Assembly (NCBI RefSeq): GCF_000473065.1
Contig: NZ_AXAZ01000056.1
Span: 1-56,339, forward strand
Source: Bradyrhizobium sp. WSM1743
GTDB taxonomy: Bacteria; Pseudomonadota; Alphaproteobacteria; Rhizobiales; Xanthobacteraceae
Direction: 5' to 3'
DNA: 56,339 bases
Shown here: positions 33,789-42,262 of the stretch, one piece after another
Position numbering within the stretch: the first letter of the stretch is position 1
How the letters are laid out: every line of letters starts with the position of its first letter
The notes under the pieces: generated by a model
Databases searched by the model: none
Told to the model about the DNA's origin: nothing
Seen by the model: only the letters and a program-made list of their open reading frames with translations
Translations under genes and position numbers: made by a program

Positions 33789-33945
33789 CGTCATCCCTGC
33801 GTAACGGCGAAGCCGTTATCGCTGGAGGTGCGAACGCCGCAGCGCACAGCGCTGCGGCGGAAGCCCCGAAGGATGAACGGCCGGGATGCAGCCGGGCCGT
33901 CGCCCTTCGAGGCTCGCCGAAGAGGCGAGCACCTCAGGGTGACGG
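33789..33945. repeat. Dispersed repeat family F, copy 2 (33584-34035 gap)
   Basis: Outer arms CGTCATCC and GGTGACG; inner blocks GAAGGATGAACGG, GATGCAGCCGGGCC and CGCCCTTCGAGGCTCG shared with 9994-10118, plus two private hairpins (AACGGCGAAGCCGTT and CGCAGCGCACAGCGCTGCG). It occupies the middle of the 452-bp gap between the divergent tex and cyanuric-acid-hydrolase-like genes. 33584-33788 is the upstream region of tex; 33946-34035 the leader of the hydrolase. I see no other gene. Confidence 0.83.
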
Positions 33946-34035
33946 TCAAAGATGAACGCTTGTGGCTTGACATCAGCCAGGCGTTCCGCGCCTGCTTGCT
34001 CCGCCGGGCCACTGAACTCCACGCGAGGACCAATC

Positions 34036-35142
34036 ATGCGTACGACATCGGTCAGCGTCTTCGCCACCACGGGCCCCGGCGACGTCTCCGGCCTGATGGA
34101 CTTGATCGGCTCCGGCGCGATCGATCCCAACTCGATCCTTGCCATTCTCGGCAAGACCGAGGGCAATGGCGGCGTCAACGATTTTACCCGGGAGTACGCG
34201 GTGGCCGCGCTGTGCACCGCGCTGGCACCACACCTCGACTTGCCGCCGCACGAGGTCGAACAGCGCATCGCCTTCGTGATGTCCGGCGGCACCGAAGGCG
34301 TGCTGAGCCCCCATCTCACTGTGTTCACGCGCCGCGAGATCGACGAGCGGCCGGCGGGCCTGTCCGGCAAGCGCCTGAGCATCGGCATGGCGCACACGCG
34401 GGACTTCCTGCCCGAAGAGCTCGGCCGCTCAGCGCAGATCACGGAAACGGCGACGGCCGTGAAGGCGGCGATGGCGGACGCCGGCATCACTGATCCGGCG
34501 GACGTCCATTTCGTGCAGATCAAGTGCCCGCTGCTGACCAGCGAGCGCGTCGCGACCGCAAACGTGCGTGGCAGCAAGACGGTGACGACAAGCGCCTACA
34601 GCTCGATGGCCTATTCGCGCGGCGCCTCCGCGCTCGGCGTTGCGGTCGCGCTCGGCGAGATCGGCTCCGATGTCCGCGACGACGACGTACTGCGGCGCTA
34701 CGACCTGTTCTCGAAGGTCGCCTCGACCTCGTCGGGAATCGAGCTGATGCATAACGTCGTCATCGTGCTCGGCAATTCGGCGGCGTCAGTGAGCGAATTC
34801 GAAATCGGGCATGCCGTCATGCGCGATGCCATCGACTCCGCCGCGGTGATCGCAGCGCTCGAAAGCGTCGGACTGGGCTTTGCACCGCAGGCAACGAAAG
34901 GCCGCACGCTCGTCAACATCTTCGCCAAGGCGGAAGCCTCGCCTGACGGCAGCGTGCGCGGCTTTCGCCACACCATGCTCGAAGATACCGACATCAGCTC
35001 GACACGCCACGCCCGCGCCGCTGTCGGCGGCCTGATCGCGGGCCTTGCCGGCACCGGTGCGGTCTATGTCTCCGGCGGCGCCGAGCATCAGGGGCCGGCC
35101 GGCGGCGGCCCGGTTGCGGTGATCGCGCGACTGTCGGATTGA
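34036..35142 (+). CDS. Cyanuric acid hydrolase / barbiturase family ring-opening amidohydrolase
   Basis: 368 residues from the ATG at 34036, seven bases after GCGAGGA; a longer frame from 33952 adds 28 unrelated residues. The AtzD/TrzD/barbiturase family is unmistakable: three homologous modules, each with a catalytic Lys and Ser. I see Lys40 (LGKTEGNGGVNDFTREYA), Lys163 (VQIKCPLLT), Lys298 (IFAKAEASPDG), and Ser83 (VMSGGTEGV), Ser233 region (STSSGIELMHNV), Ser346 (VSGGAEHQGPAGGGP). Family members open the ring of cyanuric acid or barbiturate; which one is used here cannot be decided by eye. The amidase gene follows 128 bp downstream and may process the product. Confidence 0.9.
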   Translation: MRTTSVSVFATTGPGDVSGLMDLIGSGAIDPNSILAILGKTEGNGGVNDFTREYAVAALCTALAPHLDLPPHEVEQRIAFVMSGGTEGVLSPHLTVFTRREIDERPAGLSGKRLSIGMAHTRDFLPEELGRSAQITETATAVKAAMADAGITDPADVHFVQIKCPLLTSERVATANVRGSKTVTTSAYSSMAYSRGASALGVAVALGEIGSDVRDDDVLRRYDLFSKVASTSSGIELMHNVVIVLGNSAASVSEFEIGHAVMRDAIDSAAVIAALESVGLGFAPQATKGRTLVNIFAKAEASPDGSVRGFRHTMLEDTDISSTRHARAAVGGLIAGLAGTGAVYVSGGAEHQGPAGGGPVAVIARLSD

Positions 35143-35270
35143 TAGAGCCAGCCTCCCGGATCGTCCGACCTCTCCGTCCGGCGCAACCCTGCCCCTCGCA
35201 CCGGCTCAGTTGATTCGCGCGGACCGTTGCGAAAAAGGTGACGCCGCTACCCAAAGGAGATTTTGACTTC

Positions 35271-36740
35271 ATGACTTTGCCGATGAGCTGGAGTGAATGG
35301 GCGCAGCACGATGGCGTCGCGCTGGCGGGGCGCGTCCGCAAGGGCGAGCTGACGGCGAAGGAACTGGCGCGGCAGGCCGCGGCCGGCGTCGCCAAAGTCA
35401 ATCCGGCGCTGTCGGGCGTGGTCGAGCTGTTCGAGGACGTGATCGCCGATCCCGCCAAGGATGGCGCCAACCTCGCGGGTCCCTTCGCCGGCCTGCCCTT
35501 CCTGATGAAGGACCTCGGGCCGACCATGAAGGGCCGGCTCCAGGAAATGGGCTCGCTCCTGATGCGCGGCAATCGCGCGAGCGCCGACACGTTCCTGACC
35601 GGTAAATTCCGCCAGGCCGGGCTGAACCTGATCGGACGCACCACGACGCCGGAATTCGGCGTGTGCTCTTCGGCCGACAATCCCGCCGTCTACGTCACGC
35701 GCAATCCCTGGAATACCGACTACACCACCTGCGGCTCGTCAGCCGGCAGTGCCGCGATGGTCGCCGCCGGCGTGGTGCCGATCGCGCATGCGACCGACGG
35801 CGGCGGCTCGATCCGCATTCCCGCCGGCGTCAACGGCAATATCGGACTGAAGGTCTCCCGCGGCGTGTTCTCGCTGGCGCCGCACATGTCCGATCTCACC
35901 GGTCTCGTCTCGATCCAGGGCTGCCAGTCGCGTTCGGTGCGCGACACCGCCGCCTTCGTCGATCATGCGAGGGGACCGGCGCCGGGCGAGTTCATGCCGT
36001 TCTGGACCACGGCGCAGCCTTATTGCGAGATGATCAAGCGCGACCCAGCGAAGCTTCGCATCGCACTGTCGCACACATGGGGCGATTACACCGCGACGCC
36101 CGAGATCGCCGCCGAGCTGGAGAAGGCCGGCCGCTTCCTCGAAGGCCTCGGCCATCACGTCGACTACGCGCTGCCCGAGCTCGATTTCCGTGCCGCGTTC
36201 GCGGCGCAGACCGCCTGCTACATCTCGAACTTCGCGGTAGTGATCTCCAACATGCTCGCCGCGCGCGGGCTGGAAAAGCCGCCGGAAGATCTGATCGAGC
36301 CTATGAACATCCGGATCTGGGAAGCCGGGCGTCACACGAGCTTCGCCGAGCGGGCGAAGATGCAAGCCGTGTTCAACACGACCTCGCGCGGCTTCGGCGC
36401 GTTCTTCGAGCAGTGGGACGTGATCCTGACGCCGATCACCGCGCTGCCGACGCCCAAGGTCGGCGCCAGGGAATACCTCACCATCTCCGACAACCCCGAT
36501 GTGCTCGACTGGTTCGGCAATCTCTGGCGATTCTTCGCCTTCACGCCGCTCGCCAATCTGTGCGGCATGCCCGCGATCTCGATGCCGATGGCAAGCCAGG
36601 ACCACGGCCTGCCGCTCGGCATCCAGGCGATCGCCAAGCAGGCCAATGACGGCCTGCTCCTCCAGCTCGCCGCCCAGATCGAGCGCGCACTCGACGGCAA
36701 GTGGAACGGCGGCAGGAAGCCGAAGGTGCATGTGGGCTAG
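35271..36740 (+). CDS. Amidase signature family hydrolase (NylA-like)
   Basis: 489 residues from the ATG at 35271, preceded by AAAGGAGA at a good distance; an in-frame GTG at 35238 is less likely. The Ser-cisSer-Lys triad is visible: Lys80 (FLMKDLGP), Ser156/157 (CGSSAGSAA) and nucleophile Ser180 (ATDGGGSIRIPAG). The pattern (VNPALSGVV, GPFAGLPFLMKDL, RNPWN) resembles 6-aminohexanoate-cyclic-dimer hydrolases more than GatA. The Gly in GGSSGG before the SS is kept as CGSS with Cys154. Its position after an AtzD-family gene, where AtzE/AtzF-type amidases work in other bacteria, suggests a linked role, but no biuret specificity can be claimed. Confidence 0.87.
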   Translation: MTLPMSWSEWAQHDGVALAGRVRKGELTAKELARQAAAGVAKVNPALSGVVELFEDVIADPAKDGANLAGPFAGLPFLMKDLGPTMKGRLQEMGSLLMRGNRASADTFLTGKFRQAGLNLIGRTTTPEFGVCSSADNPAVYVTRNPWNTDYTTCGSSAGSAAMVAAGVVPIAHATDGGGSIRIPAGVNGNIGLKVSRGVFSLAPHMSDLTGLVSIQGCQSRSVRDTAAFVDHARGPAPGEFMPFWTTAQPYCEMIKRDPAKLRIALSHTWGDYTATPEIAAELEKAGRFLEGLGHHVDYALPELDFRAAFAAQTACYISNFAVVISNMLAARGLEKPPEDLIEPMNIRIWEAGRHTSFAERAKMQAVFNTTSRGFGAFFEQWDVILTPITALPTPKVGAREYLTISDNPDVLDWFGNLWRFFAFTPLANLCGMPAISMPMASQDHGLPLGIQAIAKQANDGLLLQLAAQIERALDGKWNGGRKPKVHVG

Positions 36741-36746
36741 GAATTG

Positions 36747-36770
36747 GCGATCGCATTGAGATGCGATCGC
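36747..36770. terminator. Bidirectional hairpin between convergent genes
   Basis: Perfect 10-bp stem GCGATCGCAT / ATGCGATCGC with loop TGAG, 6 bp after the amidase stop and 7 bp from the stop of the convergent small gene. Placement between two 3' ends makes a terminator role likely for both strands, though T tracts are weak. Confidence 0.7.
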
Positions 36771-36777
36771 AACCGCC

Positions 36778-37095
36778 TCAATTCTTCACCGCCGGAATCT
36801 CCTCATTCGGCTGCTGCTGGCCCTGCTTATACATCGCGAGCGCCTTGTCGAGCGCTTCACGCAGCGCCAGCGCTGCGGCCACGCTGCAGCGCAGGTGCGC
36901 GGTCTGGACCACGTCGACCCTGACGGCGGCGCCGACCGGCATCAGCAAGTTTGCGGCGAGCTCGATCTGGATCGCGCCGTTGTGATGGCCGAAGCAGGAG
37001 GCGCCGTCGAAATAGATGATCGGCGCCCGCTCGGCACTGGAGCTCGAAATGGTGACGGGGCCCTGGGCGGTCGAGGGCGTTTCGGGATCGGCCAT
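36778..37095 (-). CDS. Conserved hypothetical protein (105 aa)
   Basis: 105 residues from the ATG at 37095, which has AAGGAG six bases upstream; a GTG two codons earlier is possible. The sequence is soluble: a variable N-terminus, then IIYFDGASCFGHHNGAIQIE, ANLLMPVG, VVQTAHLRCSVAAALALREA and a helical end DKALAMYKQGQQQ. The strand-rich middle and final helix vaguely resemble DUF3467-type proteins, but I would not assign it. Convergent with the amidase and divergent from the thioesterase. Confidence 0.7.
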   Translation of the reverse strand: MADPETPSTAQGPVTISSSSAERAPIIYFDGASCFGHHNGAIQIELAANLLMPVGAAVRVDVVQTAHLRCSVAAALALREALDKALAMYKQGQQQPNEEIPAVKN

Positions 37096-37239
37096 GGGCA
37101 CTCCTTGCGGCTAGTCGAACGAACGAAGCCCCACCATCGTCGCTTCGGCCCGCCGTGTCGAGGCCAAACCGCCCGGGCCCGACCCGCAATGCCCATTCGG
37201 GGTTTTGCGCGGCGCCCGGCGCTGGTCTAGAACGTCGTC

Positions 37240-38148
37240 ATGTCCACTCTACCTGCCACGCTCCCCTTCGAGGAACTCGCCGAGGCCATCAAGGGCCGCC
37301 GCTCCGATTACGGCCATATCAGCGGGCTCCAGCTCGACCGCTTCGCGCCGGCCGAGGCCTGGTCCAGCCTGCCCTATCGTCCCGTCTTCGTCGGCGACAC
37401 CGAGACCGGCGTTCTGCATGGCGGTGTCGTCACCGCGATGCTGGACGAGAGCTGCGGCATGGCGGTGCAACTCGCACTCGACGGCACGCGCGCGATTGCA
37501 ACCCTCGACCTACGCATCGACTACCAGAAGCCGGCAACGCCCGGTCTAGACATCAAGGCGCATTCGGTGTGCTATCGTACCACGCGCTCGATCGCCTTCG
37601 TGCGCTCCACCGCCTATCAGGACTCCGAAGACGATCCGGTCGCGACCGCAACCGCCTGCTTCATGATCGGCGCCAACCGCACCAACATGCTCGCCGACCG
37701 CCGGATGGATGCGCGCAGCATCCCGACGCTGGAGGCACCGGAGGATCCGGATGGTCCGTTCGCGCGCAGTCCGTTCGCGCGCTGCCTCGGCATCCGGGTC
37801 AATGACGACGGCACGCTGACGATGCCGTTCTCGCCACAGATCATCGGCAATCCGATCCTGCCCGCGATCCACGGCGGCATGACCGGCGCCTTTCTCGAGA
37901 CCACCGCGATCATCGGCGTGGCACGAGAGCTTGGCGCTGCCGCGCCGCCCAAGCCGATCGGCCTCACCGTCAACTATTTGCGCTCCGGTCGTGCGCTCGA
38001 CACGTTTGCCGACGTCTCGATCGTGAAGCAGGGCCGGCGCATCGTGGCCTTCGAGGCGCGGGCCTGGCAGGACGATGCGAACAAGCCGATCGCCACCGCG
38101 TTCGGTCACTTCATGCTGCGCCCGACCTCGGGAAGTGACGACGAATAA
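37240..38148 (+). CDS. PaaI-type thioesterase with two hotdog domains
   Basis: 302 residues made of two hotdog folds in tandem. The first (about 40-145) has VLHGGVVTAMLDESCGMAV, the second (about 180-295) IHGGMTGAFLETTA; both contain the HGG motif of PaaI/YbgC-type thioesterases with an acidic residue after it (Asp, Glu). Fused double-hotdog proteins are a known form that mimics the usual homodimer. Likely hydrolyses an acyl-CoA. The small membrane protein gene follows 67 bp downstream. Confidence 0.87.
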   Translation: MSTLPATLPFEELAEAIKGRRSDYGHISGLQLDRFAPAEAWSSLPYRPVFVGDTETGVLHGGVVTAMLDESCGMAVQLALDGTRAIATLDLRIDYQKPATPGLDIKAHSVCYRTTRSIAFVRSTAYQDSEDDPVATATACFMIGANRTNMLADRRMDARSIPTLEAPEDPDGPFARSPFARCLGIRVNDDGTLTMPFSPQIIGNPILPAIHGGMTGAFLETTAIIGVARELGAAAPPKPIGLTVNYLRSGRALDTFADVSIVKQGRRIVAFEARAWQDDANKPIATAFGHFMLRPTSGSDDE

Positions 38149-38215
38149 GCGCATTTTGACTTGACGACCGCAGTTCCGGCCACAACGATAGCGCGTCCCC
38201 GCGAGAGGTATTGGA

Positions 38216-38581
38216 TTGCGGCATCCGCTCGACATCGTCGCCATGTTCGCCGCGCTCTGGCTGCTGGCATCGATGGTGCTTGACGCGCTGACGCCGAAGG
38301 AGCTGACGGCGATGATGATCGCGGTTGCGATCGGTCCCGCTATCGTCATTACCGCCGTGTTCTACTACCTGCGCTGCCCGCGAACGGACTTTGCGGTCAT
38401 GTTCGCAGCGCTGTGGCTGATCTCGGACATCGCCATCGCCTTCATCTCGCCGAAGGAGCTGCCGCATTTCCTGATCATGCTCGGCTTCGTCCCGGCCCTG
38501 CTGATCGGCATCGTGCTGCACTGGCAACGCTTCCAGCGCCGCCATGAGCGGCTGCCGGTGCCGTCAGTGAAGCGTGGCTGA
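38216..38581 (+). CDS. Small membrane protein made of an internal tandem duplication
   Basis: 121 residues starting at TTG 38216, seven bases after GAGAGG; no ATG fits better. Four hydrophobic helices form two similar halves: the first contains VAMFAALWLLAS and LTPKEL, the second AVMFAALWLISD and ISPKEL at the same spacing (about 52 residues apart), each followed by a second helix. The C-terminus HWQRFQRRHERLPVP is basic and should be cytoplasmic. I know no family name. It may be cotranscribed with the upstream thioesterase. Confidence 0.72.
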   Translation: MRHPLDIVAMFAALWLLASMVLDALTPKELTAMMIAVAIGPAIVITAVFYYLRCPRTDFAVMFAALWLISDIAIAFISPKELPHFLIMLGFVPALLIGIVLHWQRFQRRHERLPVPSVKRG

Positions 38582-38596
38582 GGCCGTGCGGCCGGT

Positions 38597-38627
38597 GTTC
38601 ACCTCTCTCCGTTGGGGAGAGGTGAAC
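38597..38627. terminator. Bidirectional hairpin between convergent genes
   Basis: Stem GTTCACCTCTCTCC / GGGGAGAGGTGAAC, 14 bp with one wobble pair, loop of 3 bases. It lies between the stop of the duplicated membrane protein and the stop of poxB. The sequence resembles the inner arm of repeat family B. Confidence 0.65.
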
Positions 38628-38645
38628 CGGACCGCCTCGGCAAAA

Positions 38646-40382
38646 TCATCGCGGCAGCAAATTCGTCTTCGCGAGATCCAGCACCTCGTCGCCGCGGCCG
38701 TTCATCACCGCGCGCAACACCCAGAGGCTAAAACCCTTGACCTGCTCGGCCGTGATGGTCGGCGGCATCGACAGCTCCTGCTTGGCGGTGACGACGTCGA
38801 GCAGCGCCGGCCCATTGTGCGCCAGCATCTCCTTCATCGCGCCGGGGAGCTCGCCGGGATCTTCGACGCGTTTTGCGAAGATGCCCATCGCGCGTGCCAT
38901 CGCCGCGAAATCGGGGTTCTCCAGATCGACATTGGTGTCGACGAAGCCCGCCGCCTTCATCTCCAGCGCGACGAAGCCGAGCACGCCGTTGTTGAAGACG
39001 ACCACTTTCACCGGCAGCTTCATCTGCGTCAGCGTGATGAGGTCGCCCATCAGCATGGTGAAGCCGCCGTCGCCGGAGAGCGAGATCACCTGGCGCCCGG
39101 GCTGTGCGGCCTGCGCGCCGATCGCCTGCGGCATCGCATTGGCCATCGAGCCGTGCACGAACGATCCGATCAGCCGGCGGCGGCCGTTCATGTCGAGATA
39201 ACGCGCGGCCCACACCGTCGGCGTGCCGACATCGGCGGTGAACACGGCATCCTCTGATGCGTGGTCGCTGATAACCTTGGCGAGATATTGCGGATGGATC
39301 GGCTTGCTGCCGGGCGTGCCTTTGGCAAGTGAGTCCAGACCTTCGCGCGCCCTCTTGTAGTGGGCGACCGCGTCGTCGAGATGCTTGCGCTGCGTCTTGG
39401 TCTTGAGCAGCGGCAGAAGCGCCTCGATGGTGAGCTTGACGTCACCGACGAGGCCGAGATCGATCCTGCAGCGGCGGCCGAGATTTTCCGGGCGGATGTC
39501 GATCTGCGCGATCTGGCAGTCGGTCGGGAAGAACTGCTTGTAGGGAAAATCAGTTCCCAGCATCACCAGCGCGTCGCAGGCGTGCATGGCGGCATAGCCC
39601 GAGGAGAAGCCGATGAAGCCGGTCATGCCGACGTCGTAAGGGTTGTCGTACTCGACATGCTCCTTGCCGCCGAGCGCATGCACGATCGGGCTCTTGAGTG
39701 CTTCGGCGAGCTGCATTAGCGGCGCATGCGCGCCGGCGCAGCCGCGGCCGCAGAACAGGGTGACGCGCTCGGCGCGGTTCAGGAGGTCCGCAAGCGCCTT
39801 CAGCTCATCCGCCTGCGGCTCGACCTTCGGCGCAGCCAGTGTAAGCCCGCGCGTCGTCGACAGCGCGCGCTTCGGTGGGCTGCGGAAAGCGACATCGCCG
39901 GGCATGGCGACGACGGCGACACCCCGCAGGCCCACCGCCGCGCGGATCGCATTCTCCAGCACATAGGGCAGCTGGCTCGGGTCCGAGACCAGCTCGCAAT
40001 AATGGCTGCATTCGCGGAACAGGTTCTGCGGATGCGTCTCCTGGAAATAGCCGCCGCCGATCTCGGCGGTGGGGATCTGCGCTGCAATCGCCAGCACCGG
40101 AACGCGGCTGCGATGCGCATCGAACAGCCCGTTGATCAGATGCAGATTGCCGGGACCGCAAGAACCTGCGCACACTGCGAGGCTGCCGGTCATCTCGGCC
40201 TCGCCGGCGGCGGCGAAGGCCGCGACCTCCTCGTGGCGGACATGGACCCATTCGATCGTGCCGCGGCGACGCAGCGCCTCAGTCAGCGCGTTCAGGCTGT
40301 CGCCGACGATGCCGTAGATGCGCTTGACGCCGGCCTGCTCGAGCGTTGCCACGAATAGATCGGCCACGTTATTGATCGCCAT
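38646..40382 (-). CDS. poxB: Pyruvate:quinone oxidoreductase (pyruvate oxidase), ThDP-dependent
   Basis: 578 residues from the ATG at 40382 (MAINNVADLFVATLEQAGVK); an upstream start would add 22 unrelated residues. The three thiamine-enzyme domains are present, with catalytic Glu in RHEEVAAFAAAGEAEMTG and the ThDP motif LSGDGGFTMLMGDL with Asn-Asn further on. The C-terminus KGFSLWVLRAVMNGRGDEVLDLAKTN is close to the E. coli PoxB membrane-binding tail, which argues against acetolactate synthase or oxalyl-CoA decarboxylase. It oxidises pyruvate to acetate and CO2 while reducing quinone at the membrane. Confidence 0.9.
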   Translation of the reverse strand: MAINNVADLFVATLEQAGVKRIYGIVGDSLNALTEALRRRGTIEWVHVRHEEVAAFAAAGEAEMTGSLAVCAGSCGPGNLHLINGLFDAHRSRVPVLAIAAQIPTAEIGGGYFQETHPQNLFRECSHYCELVSDPSQLPYVLENAIRAAVGLRGVAVVAMPGDVAFRSPPKRALSTTRGLTLAAPKVEPQADELKALADLLNRAERVTLFCGRGCAGAHAPLMQLAEALKSPIVHALGGKEHVEYDNPYDVGMTGFIGFSSGYAAMHACDALVMLGTDFPYKQFFPTDCQIAQIDIRPENLGRRCRIDLGLVGDVKLTIEALLPLLKTKTQRKHLDDAVAHYKRAREGLDSLAKGTPGSKPIHPQYLAKVISDHASEDAVFTADVGTPTVWAARYLDMNGRRRLIGSFVHGSMANAMPQAIGAQAAQPGRQVISLSGDGGFTMLMGDLITLTQMKLPVKVVVFNNGVLGFVALEMKAAGFVDTNVDLENPDFAAMARAMGIFAKRVEDPGELPGAMKEMLAHNGPALLDVVTAKQELSMPPTITAEQVKGFSLWVLRAVMNGRGDEVLDLAKTNLLPR

Positions 40383-40484
40383 GTCGGTCTCCTGCTTCAG
40401 CCAGTCGCTGCGTACGATGCGCGAACATCGCGACACCGCGAGGGACAATAAGCTATGACACGATCACGGCTTGTCTGTTCCTGC

Positions 40485-41117
40485 TCACTTTTTCGCAATC
40501 GCCCGATCGTAGGCCGCGACTGTCGCCTTTGCGCGAGCTGCGACATCCGCTGCACTCATGCCGGGCTTGTAGAGGCTGGAGCCGAGGCCGAACGCGGTCA
40601 CACCACCCGTGATGTACTCCGCAAAGTTCTGGTCGGAGACGCCGCCGACAGCGGCGATCATCACGCCTGATGGCAGCACGGCGCGGATCGCAGCAATGCC
40701 GGAGGCGCCGAGCACGCTCGCTGGAAAGAATTTTAAGCTCGACGCGCCACATCGCGCCGCGAGCAGCGCTTCGGTCGGCGAGAACACGCCGGGCATGGTC
40801 ACCATGCCGTGTTGATGCGCCCGCGCCAGCACCTCGGTATCGACATTGGGCGAGACCATCAGTCTGCCGCCGACGTCGTTGAGACGATCGACGTCTGCCA
40901 TGGTCAGCACCGTGCCGGCGCCGATCAACACGCCTGCTGGTGCCTGCTTCACCGCCATGGCGATGGAGCGGAATGGATCGGGCGAGTTCAAGGGAATCTC
41001 GATCGCGGTCATGCCGGCCTCCATCAGCACGCCGACGATCGCCTCGGTCTCCTCGGGCTTGATGCCGCGCAAGATCGCGACCAGCGGCCGCTTCATCGAC
41101 GGAAAGGGAACGCTCAT
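40485..41117 (-). CDS. dgoA: 2-dehydro-3-deoxy-6-phosphogalactonate aldolase
   Basis: 210 residues from the ATG at 41117. KDPG/KDPGal aldolase barrel: VAILRGIKPEETEAIVGVL, GMTAIEIPLNSPDPF with the catalytic Glu region, IGAGTVL, and Schiff-base Lys in LKFFPAS. The IPLNSPDPF motif is that of the galactonate enzyme. It cleaves 6-phospho-KDGal to pyruvate and glyceraldehyde-3-phosphate. It follows dgoK by 13 bp on the minus strand, which settles the galactose (De Ley-Doudoroff) assignment. Confidence 0.93.
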   Translation of the reverse strand: MSVPFPSMKRPLVAILRGIKPEETEAIVGVLMEAGMTAIEIPLNSPDPFRSIAMAVKQAPAGVLIGAGTVLTMADVDRLNDVGGRLMVSPNVDTEVLARAHQHGMVTMPGVFSPTEALLAARCGASSLKFFPASVLGASGIAAIRAVLPSGVMIAAVGGVSDQNFAEYITGGVTAFGLGSSLYKPGMSAADVAARAKATVAAYDRAIAKK

Positions 41118-41130
41118 CTCATGAATCCTT

Positions 41131-42045
41131 CTACTTCGTCCAGATCGCGGCAGCCGCCATCGACAGACCGCGGCGGACGGCTTCATCCGCATCGACGAGC
41201 CTTGCGGTCACCGACAACGCCTCGAAAGCCAGCCGATACAGCATCGCAAGCCGCCCCGAGGCAATCAGCTCGACACCCGCTTGCGGCACGGCGCCGGAGA
41301 GCCCTGCGGCCAGCTCGACGCCGATCAACGTGCCTGACAGCGTCTCGCGCGCCGCGGCCGGCGGGCCACCGAACAGAAGCTGCCGCGACCGCGCGGTGAA
41401 CAGAAGGTTGGCAGCGAAGGCCGGGGCGCCGAACGCGGCCTTCACGGCCGCGTTGAAGCTCGCGACATCCTCGGCGTCGTCTGCGCCGGCGATCGCGAGC
41501 GACAGGATGGTCTCGCGCGAGACAGCGCTGAACAGCTCGCCGGTCATGAAGGTCGAAAATCGTTCGACAGTGTCATCCGTCACGCGAACCCATTTCGAAT
41601 GCGTGCCGGGCATGCAGACCAGCGCCTCGCCCGCAGCATCGAGCCCGAGCGCGCCGAGCAATTGCGTCTCCTCGCCGCGCATCACGTCCGGTGCTTTTGC
41701 ATCGCGCTGCGCGATGCCCGGCAGGATGCGAATGTCGCGCGCCTCGCCCGGCACGCGCACGGCCTGCTTCAGAACGGCAGAGAGCGGCGCCGGCGTGTCA
41801 ACATAGCCGGCCTCGACCCAGCCGGTGCGGGCACCGGCCATGCCGCAGACGAGCACGGGCAGATGATCCGGCGCTTCGACCGCCGCAAGATGCGATTGCA
41901 GCACCGCAGGGAAGCCGGTCTTCGCCGCGGCCAGCAGGCCCTCGCCGCTGCGGCGCTCGGTCAGCGCCTGACCGGCGCGATCGATCAGCCAGAGCCGGAA
42001 GCTGCTGGTGCCCCAGTCCACCGCGACATAAGCGGGTTCGGTCAT
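41131..42045 (-). CDS. dgoK: 2-dehydro-3-deoxygalactonokinase
   Basis: 304 residues from the ATG at 42045. ASKHA-fold kinase opening VAVDWGTSSFRLWLIDRAG, with CGMAGARTGWVEAGYV, GEETQLLGAL and CMPGTHSKWVRV, all characteristic of DgoK. It phosphorylates 2-keto-3-deoxygalactonate at the expense of ATP, feeding DgoA encoded immediately downstream. No galactonate dehydratase, transporter or DgoR lies in the window. Its start is divergent from the flavin monooxygenase, so its promoter shares the 217-bp region at 42046-42262. Confidence 0.94.
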   Translation of the reverse strand: MTEPAYVAVDWGTSSFRLWLIDRAGQALTERRSGEGLLAAAKTGFPAVLQSHLAAVEAPDHLPVLVCGMAGARTGWVEAGYVDTPAPLSAVLKQAVRVPGEARDIRILPGIAQRDAKAPDVMRGEETQLLGALGLDAAGEALVCMPGTHSKWVRVTDDTVERFSTFMTGELFSAVSRETILSLAIAGADDAEDVASFNAAVKAAFGAPAFAANLLFTARSRQLLFGGPPAAARETLSGTLIGVELAAGLSGAVPQAGVELIASGRLAMLYRLAFEALSVTARLVDADEAVRRGLSMAAAAIWTK

Positions 42046-42060
42046 GTCAGGTCTCGTCCT

Positions 42061-42100
42061 CGTCTCAGGGCTAAGACGCCGTCTCGCGACACATGAGACG
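42061..42100 (+). promoter_or_regulatory. Candidate activator-binding dyads upstream of the sigma-54 promoter
   Basis: Two inverted repeats in tandem: CGTCT-N8-AGACG (42061-42078) and CGTCTC-N9-GAGACG (42080-42100). They lie roughly 85-125 bp upstream of the -24 element, the usual distance for enhancer-like sites of sigma-54 activators. They could also serve dgoK, whose start is only 16 bp away. The link to the AcoR-type activator is inference. Confidence 0.5.
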
Positions 42101-42182
42101 ATGTCTTGCAGGCTCCCGTCGAGATACCGGCTATTGCGCGGGCAAACCAGCCCTTTCTCTTCAATTTGAGGCTTCGCGGCGC

Positions 42183-42198
42183 TGGCACACAGCTTGCT
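42183..42198 (+). promoter_or_regulatory. Sigma-54 (-24/-12) promoter of the flavin monooxygenase operon
   Basis: TGGCACACAGCTTGCT matches the consensus TGGCAC-N5-TTGC(A/T) completely, with GG (42184-42185) and GC (42196-42197) exactly ten bases apart. The predicted transcription start is near 42209, giving a leader of about 54 bases before the monooxygenase ATG. A sigma-54 activator gene lies 2 kb downstream (44145-45998). Confidence 0.8.
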
Positions 42199-42262
42199 CA
42201 AGCTTCATCACTCAACTCCGTCAACGCGCGACAAGACGCGTCAACATCAGATGAGGAAACCC

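Noticed and set aside
38646..40382. Acetolactate synthase large subunit
   Set aside because: No small subunit gene is adjacent, and the C-terminal tail matches the membrane-binding end of PoxB.
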